From the NCBI GenBank assembly GCA_036417435.1, contig CM070904.1, forward strand, positions 15,482,835 to 15,546,834: a stretch of DNA of 64,000 nucleotides, read 5' to 3'. Source of the DNA: Inia geoffrensis (taxonomy: Eukaryota > Chordata > Mammalia > Artiodactyla > Iniidae). The translations under genes were made by a program, and so were the position numbers. Under the pieces are notes generated by a model. The model was not told the DNA's origin. It saw only the letters and a list, made by a program, of their open reading frames with translations, and did no database searches. Below, piece after piece: positions 62,201 through 64,000 of this stretch (positions within the stretch are counted from its first letter, which is position 1; each line of letters starts with the position of its first letter).

Positions 62201-64000
62201 GCCTCCCTCTGCTTTCTGTGGCCATTGTCTCAGTCCTTGGAGGGCACTGACAGTGACTTGGAGCATATGTTCTAAAGCCAGACTGGCTGGTTTCAAATCC
62301 TAGCTCCTCCCCTTCACTGTGTGACTTTGGTCAGTATACTTTGTTGTGACTTAGTTCACAGCATCTGTGAAATGGGGGCAGGAATTGTACTACCTCACAA
62401 CACTGTTGTGAAGATTAAAATATAAAGGATATAGAATAATCCAACCCATAGTGCACGTCCACTAAGCGTCATTAACAATCATTCATGCATTCATTATGAC
62501 ATCTTTTTTGGTTTTCTTATTATTTCTTCCACGTTTGTGTTTTCACTCAACCAAACAGCCATTTCCTCCACAGCAGGGTTTTTTTCTGGATTTGAGTGTC
62601 ATGTGGCATCTAGTGTATAAGAATTTGATGTGCATGTGTAATATGTAATGTTAAGTCTGAAAAAAATGTGTATATGACTATATTCTGAAATAAGGCAATT
62701 TGGTTATGATTGGAAAAATCATGAGATGCCCATGAACTATTACTTGCATTGGCCTTGCCTTATCATTCTCATGTGAGATGGCACATTTGAACTGGAAGTC
62801 TTATCCCCTGTAGATACATGCAGGTGCTCAGGCCGTGCCCCCGGGTCAGTCATAGGCTTGTTATAGAAATGCGTCTCAGAACTGGGATGGTCTCAGAAGG
62901 GTATCTGAGGGCAGTCCTCTCATTCAACCCTAGAAGACCCCAGTATCCAGAGAAGGTAAGCCTGAGGTTGCCAGCTGGTGAATGGCAAAGATGGAGCTAA
63001 AACCAAGAACCCTAGACTTGCAGCCCAGGCTTGGGGAGCAGCCGTTACTCCAGGTGTCCTGAGTGTGGTGTGGTACAGTTAGAGCTGGAGCCGGGTCCAT
63101 AGCCTGAAGCTTGATCACCAGGGCAAGCAGTTTAGAGTCTTATCCTTCAGGCCAGTGGTTTCCAAACTTTGCGGACCACTCTTGGCAGTAAGAACTCTGT
63201 TTTTCATCGTGGTTCAGTACACACACACACACACACACACACATGACACACCACACACACACACAACACACACAACACACACACACCACACACACACACA
63301 ACACACACACACACAACACACACACACAACCACACACACACCACACACACACTACACACACACCACACACACACACCACACACACACACACCACACACAA
63401 CCACACACACACCACACACCACACACACACCACACACCACACACACACACACCACACACCTGCAGATACAACCCCAAAAACAAAAGTTTCACAAAGCGGT
63501 ACATAACCCTTTACTACCTGTAGTGCACTTGGATGTGTTGTGTTCTGTTATTTTTATTTAATTTATTTAGATGCCAATCATACCTGCTAAATTACTTTCA
63601 TATCCCACTAGTGGGTCTCTGCTGAAAAACAGGCAGTGATCTTAAGGCAGTGATCTGCTCTTAGCAGGAATTAAAGTAGGGGAAGACCCAAGCAAAGTGT
63701 AAGGGTAAGTCTGTCAGAGGTGTATGACCGACCTGATAGGAATTGCGTCGGCGAGCAGTTCAGAAACGGAGGCAGGCATTGGATGAGACCCGAGGCTCCA
63801 GCTGCTTGGGCTGTGGTTGTAGTGGAAGCGCTGGTCTCTGAATCTCGCTTTCTTTCCCCGAGACTGGGTGACTTGTCCAGATCTGTGTGTTTTCTTTCAC
63901 AGACTCACTCTCCTTTGCAGTGTTGTCCTTTCTCTACTGAATCTCCAACTGCAGTGCTCAGCTGTTTTCCCACCTTTCCTTCCAGGCCGAGGACAAGAAG
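27362..64000 (+). CDS. CCDC93: CCDC93, 5' part of the spliced coding sequence (exons 1-8 and start of exon 9)
   Basis: Coiled-coil domain-containing protein 93. Joining 27362-27403, 31491-31604, 33089-33183, 40083-40194, 44419-44517, 45307-45363, 53958-54058, 61120-61156 and 63986-64000 gives 672 nt, 224 codons, with no stop. The product begins [15 protein letters not shown] and contains [20 protein letters not shown] and [12 protein letters not shown], which I recognise as CCDC93 (about 630 residues in human). Known role: with CCDC22 and ten COMMD proteins it forms the CCC complex on endosomes, which cooperates with Retriever and WASH to return receptors and transporters such as LDLR and ATP7A to the cell surface. 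Residues 15 to about 150 correspond to the N-terminal NN-CH (NDC80/NUF2 calponin-homology-like) domain, and the basic stretch from about 160 begins the linker. The C-terminal coiled coils lie outside the window. All introns are GT-AG. Identity is firm; domain limits are from family knowledge. Confidence 0.97.
29664..29879 (-). mobile_element. CHR-family SINE (reverse, intron 1)
   Basis: Starts with about 24 T and ends with the reverse head TGCGCCACCAGGGAAGCCC. Target duplication of 17 bp, 29647-29663 and 29880-29896, with two mismatches. Antisense to CCDC93. Confidence 0.94.
30180..30720 (-). mobile_element. L2 LINE fossil (reverse)
   Basis: Diverged reverse L2 text: GGTTGAAGATGGTGTCTGGG, GTTTGGAATTTATCTGATAG, and a segment near 30590 resembling the GCAGTAGTCCAG part of L2. 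Confidence 0.4.
31491..31604 (+). CDS. CCDC93: CCDC93 exon 2
   Basis: 114 nt, phase 0 at both ends, residues 15-52 ([13 protein letters not shown] to SPFDK). The acceptor is TTTTGTTTTAG and the donor AAG|GTAAGA. It encodes the first helices of the NN-CH domain, including [20 protein letters not shown]. Because it is symmetrical, skipping it would keep the frame but remove a core part of the domain. Confidence 0.96.
32030..32290 (-). mobile_element. L2 LINE fossil (reverse)
   Basis: TTACGCACAAGGCATAGTAG ... GTTGAGGGCACAAGGATAAG ... AGAGCCTGACTTCTAAAG ... GGGAAAGCTTCCTGGTGGAAG follows the reverse L2 3' end in order. Confidence 0.6.
32295..32440 (+). mobile_element. MER5-type hAT fragment
   Basis: CACATAGCAGATTCTTTTGTAATACAG ... 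GGTCTGGGCTGGGCACTGGAATCTG follows MER5A in order. Confidence 0.5.
33089..33183 (+). CDS. CCDC93: CCDC93 exon 3
   Basis: 95 nt, residues 53-83 plus two bases of codon 84. The acceptor is TGTCTTTCAG after a T/GT-rich tract and the donor AAAT|GTAAGT. It carries the signature [20 protein letters not shown]. It ends in phase 2, so exons 3 and 4 must be spliced together to keep frame. Confidence 0.96.
34985..35720 (-). mobile_element. L2 LINE fossil (reverse)
   Basis: A fairly complete reverse 3' part: TGTCCTGCCCTCATGGAGC, ATATGTGCTATGAAAAAAATTAAAG, AGTGAAGGCCTCATTGAGAGGG, GGGTTCCAGGCAAAGGGAAC, CCTTGGAGGGTTTTGAGCAG and AAGTATTTGGCCCGAGCAG occur in the expected order. Confidence 0.7.
36900..37060 (-). 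mobile_element. MIR fossil (reverse, degraded)
   Basis: GCAGAGCACTTACACACGC ... CACGGCAACCCTTGAACAGG ... GGGATTACCCCTTGTTTTATGATG follows reverse MIR with many changes. Confidence 0.45.
39321..39525 (-). mobile_element. CHR-family SINE (reverse, intron 3)
   Basis: T-run, then GCGGTACACGGGCCTGTC ..., ending CACCACCAGGGAAGCCC. Perfect duplication AAAGGCTATTTTTT (39307-39320 and 39526-39539; a shared T-run makes the junction uncertain by a few bases). About 560 nt upstream of exon 4. Confidence 0.93.
40083..40194 (+). CDS. CCDC93: CCDC93 exon 4
   Basis: 112 nt. Its first base completes Ile84, followed by [20 protein letters not shown] through HIFPVVQ (residue 121). The donor is CAG|GTAAGA. The acceptor is a tandem GAG-CAG, so splicing three bases upstream would add one residue (see findings). 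It encodes the second half of the NN-CH domain. Confidence 0.95.
40590..41145 (+). mobile_element. L2 LINE 3' end fossil with internal minisatellite
   Basis: AAGCCTTCTCAAGAAAGCTTCCCCTGACTGCC on the left and CAGACTGTAAGCTTCCTGAGGGCAGGTACC ... GGGCACTTTGTAGGCATTC on the right are both L2 + text in the right order, with the minisatellite between them. Confidence 0.7.
40685..40964 (+). repeat. 56-bp minisatellite, five copies
   Basis: Head-to-tail units start at 40685, 40741, 40797, 40853 and 40909, each beginning CTGCCAGATCTAGAGCAGG and containing CTCTTATGCGGCATACCCC. Copies differ by very few bases (first unit CCATTGCTATATCC, later CCGTTGCTGTACCC), so amplification is recent. The unit is not a multiple of three and is intronic. 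Confidence 0.97.
41575..41810 (+). mobile_element. MIR SINE
   Basis: Near-complete: AGTGTAGCAGTTAAGAGCCTGGACTCTGGAG, TTGGCTCTGCCACTTTCTAGCTGTGTGATC, AATAATAGTACCTACCTGATG and GTAAAGCACTTGATTGAAGGGCTGGCACC in consensus order. Confidence 0.9.
43560..43860. promoter_or_regulatory. Small intronic CpG island candidate
   Basis: By hand count the 300 bases 43561-43860 hold about 27 CpG, near or above the number expected without CpG loss, whereas surrounding intron has few. Its right part (from about 43745) aligns loosely with a + strand MIR core. It could be an internal promoter, enhancer or a biased-gene-conversion hotspot. No exon is evident. Confidence 0.5.
44419..44517 (+). CDS. CCDC93: CCDC93 exon 5
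   Basis: 99 nt, phase 0 at both ends, residues 122-154 ([18 protein letters not shown] to KTYSLPE). The acceptor is TTCTTCCCCAG. The donor GAG|GTCAGT is weaker than the others because of C at +3. It closes the NN-CH region. Confidence 0.95.
44518..45306 (+). other. CCDC93: CCDC93 intron 5
   Basis: 789 nt. Holds a reverse MIR (44880-45080). Otherwise unique. Confidence 0.9.
44880..45080 (-). mobile_element. MIR fossil (reverse)
   Basis: CATCCCCATTTTGCAGGTGGAAAAGC, AGAGGTTAGGTAACTTGCTGAGG and GCTTGTCTTCACCACTGTACTC match reverse MIR in order. Confidence 0.75.
45307..45363 (+). CDS. CCDC93: CCDC93 exon 6
   Basis: 57 nt, symmetrical phase 0, residues 155-173 ([19 protein letters not shown]). 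The acceptor is TCTTGCAG and the donor TCG|GTGAGT. The residue after RK is Gly (GGA). From memory the human protein has Glu there (GAA), a single-base difference that needs an alignment to confirm. The exon forms the acidic-to-basic start of the linker after the globular domain. Confidence 0.95.
46873..47085 (-). mobile_element. L1 3' end (reverse, truncated)
   Basis: TTATTGGCTTATAGTTGCTTTACAAC ... GCTGTACAGCAAAATGAATCAGC ... GAGCACTGAGTAGAGTTC matches the same L1 3' family as 24627-25212. Target duplication not resolved. Confidence 0.8.
47365..47560 (-). mobile_element. MIR fossil (reverse) with internal T-run
   Basis: TCACCACAACCCTATGAAGTAATAG, then a T-run at 47459-47471, then AGGTGAGGAAACTAAGGCACAG and GTTGCCCTAGGTCACATTGG. 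Confidence 0.75.
48310..48500 (-). mobile_element. MIR fossil (reverse)
   Basis: TGAGTGCCTTCTATGTGCTTGACATC, TCTCATGTACTCATCAACACTC, CCATTTTATAAATCAAGAAGTTGAAACTCAG follow reverse MIR. Confidence 0.7.
49080..49560 (-). mobile_element. L1M fossil (reverse)
   Basis: Reverse L1 3' text: GGGATAACCACTGTTATTCC, GGATATATTTCCATGCCAATAAATA, GTGGCTGTACATTATGCATTG, CCGTGAAGTGGAGTTGG and TTGCCCGATTGCC. A TTTTG repeat lies at 49386-49412. Confidence 0.65.
50265..50460 (-). mobile_element. MIR fossil (reverse)
   Basis: CCTATTTTACAGATGGAAAACCTCAGAGG, AAAGTAATTTGCCCCAAATCAG and AACCCTGTCTGTCTGACTCC match reverse MIR. Confidence 0.75.
51136..51324 (+). mobile_element. CHR-family SINE with 15-nt deletion (intron 6)
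   Basis: Perfect 13-bp duplication AACAGAAGACAGG (51123-51135 and 51325-51337). Lacks the 15 nt between GAGCCTG repeats, like the copy at 17126. Sense orientation to CCDC93. The A-tail is short and mixed (AAAAAAAACCAAG). Confidence 0.94.
53185..53815 (+). mobile_element. L1M ORF2 3' fragment
   Basis: Degenerate L1 ORF2 text: GATGTCAGTTCTTCCCAAAG, GACAAGCTGATGCTAGAATTC, GAATAGCCAGGAAATTTG, AGATTAAAAGGCTAAATG, and ATATTTGCTCCAGTATAAAAATCAAAGG. Contains a T17 run at 53640-53656. No intact reading frame. Confidence 0.7.
53958..54058 (+). CDS. CCDC93: CCDC93 exon 7
   Basis: 101 nt, residues 174-206 plus two bases of codon 207 ([20 protein letters not shown] to LLEYG). The acceptor is CCACTTCTCAG and the donor CAG|GTAACG. 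The [10 protein letters not shown] stretch is strongly basic and lies in the linker region. An old L1M fragment ends about 140 nt upstream of the acceptor. Confidence 0.95.
54580..54622 (+). repeat. (CA)n microsatellite
   Basis: About 21 CA units with two CG interruptions near the left end. Confidence 0.95.
55168..55243 (+). repeat. AAATGT-type tandem repeat
   Basis: Runs of (A)nTGTA(A) units such as AAATGTAAATGTAAAATG, next to a SINE whose target duplication uses the same text. Confidence 0.8.
55244..55450 (+). mobile_element. CHR-family SINE (intron 7)
   Basis: Full-length copy. Target duplication AATCAGTGTAAAATG (55229-55243) and AATCAATGTAAAATG (55451-55465), one mismatch. Tail AAAGAAAAAAAAAAAG is interrupted. 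Confidence 0.94.
56005..56150 (-). mobile_element. MIR fossil (reverse)
   Basis: AGAAAGGTTAAAAAATAACCTGCCCAAGGTCAACTGCTAAC and GGACTCAGGTTTGCTGGACTCC match reverse MIR, truncated. Confidence 0.6.
56511..56794 (+). repeat. Impure (CAC/CAT)n trinucleotide repeat, about 284 bp
   Basis: Nearly pure CAY triplets (CAC, CAT, with AAC/AAT variants). All + frames are open over most of it (His, Thr/Ile, Pro/Ser-type runs), so several ORFs arise by composition. Intronic. Confidence 0.95.
57765..57920 (+). mobile_element. hAT-Charlie-type DNA transposon fossil
   Basis: GTGATGTGCAGTATGGTAGCCAGTAGCCACGTGTGACTGTTGAGCACTTACAATGTGACTAG is the familiar non-autonomous element with AT-rich middle; exact family not resolved. 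Confidence 0.5.
58490..58560 (-). mobile_element. L2 LINE 3' end (reverse), left part
   Basis: CAACAAACGTTAATCAAGTACCTACTATGTGTCAGGCACTGC ... GCCGGGGATACAAAAGTGAAT, then broken by an L1M. It seems to resume at about 59278 (GTGAATGAAGCAAATTTCCTCCCCTCCAGGGC). Confidence 0.75.
58561..59049 (+). mobile_element. L1M 3' end
   Basis: TAGCAGCACTCTTCACAGTC ... AAACCAGATGTCCATCAGCTG ... GATTAGTGGTTGCCAGGGG ... GTTATATGAATTATACCTCAATTTAAAAAATG, the standard old L1 3' end, ending in an A-rich tail. Confidence 0.85.
59060..59280 (+). mobile_element. CHR-family SINE (intron 7), inserted at an L1M tail
   Basis: Full-length copy with a tail of about 29 A. Target duplication AAAAAAAAGTGAATG (59045-59059 and about 59273-59287; the exact left end of the right copy is lost in the A-tail). 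Confidence 0.93.
61120..61156 (+). CDS. CCDC93: CCDC93 exon 8 (37 nt)
   Basis: A very short exon, residues 207-219 ([13 protein letters not shown]). Its first base completes Arg207, which makes a strong phase check on exon 7. The acceptor is GTGGTTTGCAG and the donor AAG|GTAAGA. The ORF it sits in is short, so it is found by joining frames rather than by length. Confidence 0.95.
61775..61990 (-). mobile_element. MIR SINE (reverse)
   Basis: GAACAGCTCTGTGAGGAAGATAC, AAGCTGAGGTTCAGAGAGGC, CCTAAGATCACACAGCTCC and CTGTGCTCTTATCCACTGCC follow reverse MIR closely. Confidence 0.85.
62255..62470 (+). mobile_element. MIR SINE
   Basis: AAGCCAGACTGGCTGGTTTCAAATCC, CACTGTGTGACTTTGGTCAG, CATCTGTGAAATGGGGGCAGG and CACAACACTGTTGTGAAGATTAAAA in consensus order. 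Confidence 0.85.
63219..63460 (+). repeat. Long impure (CA)n repeat, about 242 bp
   Basis: CA units broken regularly by ACC, AAC and TAC, giving higher-order runs such as CACACCACAC. Both strands stay open over most of it, so the ORFs there (His/Thr and Cys/Val) are compositional. Confidence 0.95.
63986..64000 (+). CDS. CCDC93: CCDC93 exon 9, first 15 nt, cut by window end
   Basis: The acceptor CCTTTCCTTCCAG is followed by codons for AEDKK (residues 220-224), continuing [13 protein letters not shown] as in the known protein. The exon runs beyond the window, so its donor is not visible. Confidence 0.9.

Larger units (their letters stand above)
61157..63985 (+). other. CCDC93: CCDC93 intron 8
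   Basis: 2,829 nt. Holds MIRs (61775-61990 reverse, 62255-62470 forward) and a long impure CA repeat (63219-63460) within an old repeat of unresolved family (CAGTGGTTTCCAAACTTTGCGG). No other gene. Confidence 0.9.

Noticed and set aside
63140..63523. Cys/Val-rich and His/Thr-rich ORFs
   Set aside because: Translations of the CA repeat.

Overview
The window is mammalian nuclear DNA, most likely from a cetacean. Nine short retroposons carry the tRNA-derived head (Pol III A box TGGCGCAGTGG, B box GGTTCGTGCCC) and body of the CHR SINE family of whales, hippos and ruminants. Most are close to one another in sequence and lie between clean target-site duplications. Artiodactyl/cetacean-type L1 3' ends are also present. 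I saw no ruminant Bov-B/Bov-A and no pig PRE-1 elements. The species is inferred from these repeats alone.

There is one protein-coding gene, CCDC93, on the + strand. Its CpG-island promoter and first exon lie near 26.9-28.0 kb and it runs off the right edge inside exon 9. Eight complete coding exons and the first 15 nt of the ninth join, with GT/AG boundaries and consistent phases, into the first 224 residues. The product is a subunit of the CCC (COMMD-CCDC22-CCDC93) complex, which works with Retriever and WASH to recycle membrane cargo from endosomes. The window covers the N-terminal globular (calponin-homology-like, NN-CH) part and the start of the linker. The coiled coils are encoded beyond the window.

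Layout: 1-26.5 kb is intergenic with no recognisable exon. In human the next gene on this side is INSIG2, well beyond this distance. It holds old MIR/L2/L1M/MER5 fossils, four young CHR SINEs at 9-19 kb, and a pile-up of L1 and older CHR insertions at 20.9-25.6 kb. 26.6-28.0 kb is the promoter: a perfect CRE palindrome, an NRF1-type site, GC-box and ETS motifs, and a GGC repeat just upstream of the start codon. 28-64 kb is CCDC93 introns with five young CHR SINEs, many MIR/L2 fossils, L1M fragments and several simple or tandem repeats.

I found no new multigene system. The points most worth checking are local: the 5' leader of CCDC93, where a GGC repeat is read as polyglycine in a short upstream ORF and as polyarginine in an ORF that runs in frame into CCDC93; a small intron-4 CpG island grown partly on a MIR; a 56-bp minisatellite inside an L2; nested or target-sharing retroposons, including an apparent L1 3' transduction; and an unexplained CpG-containing ORF at the left edge.
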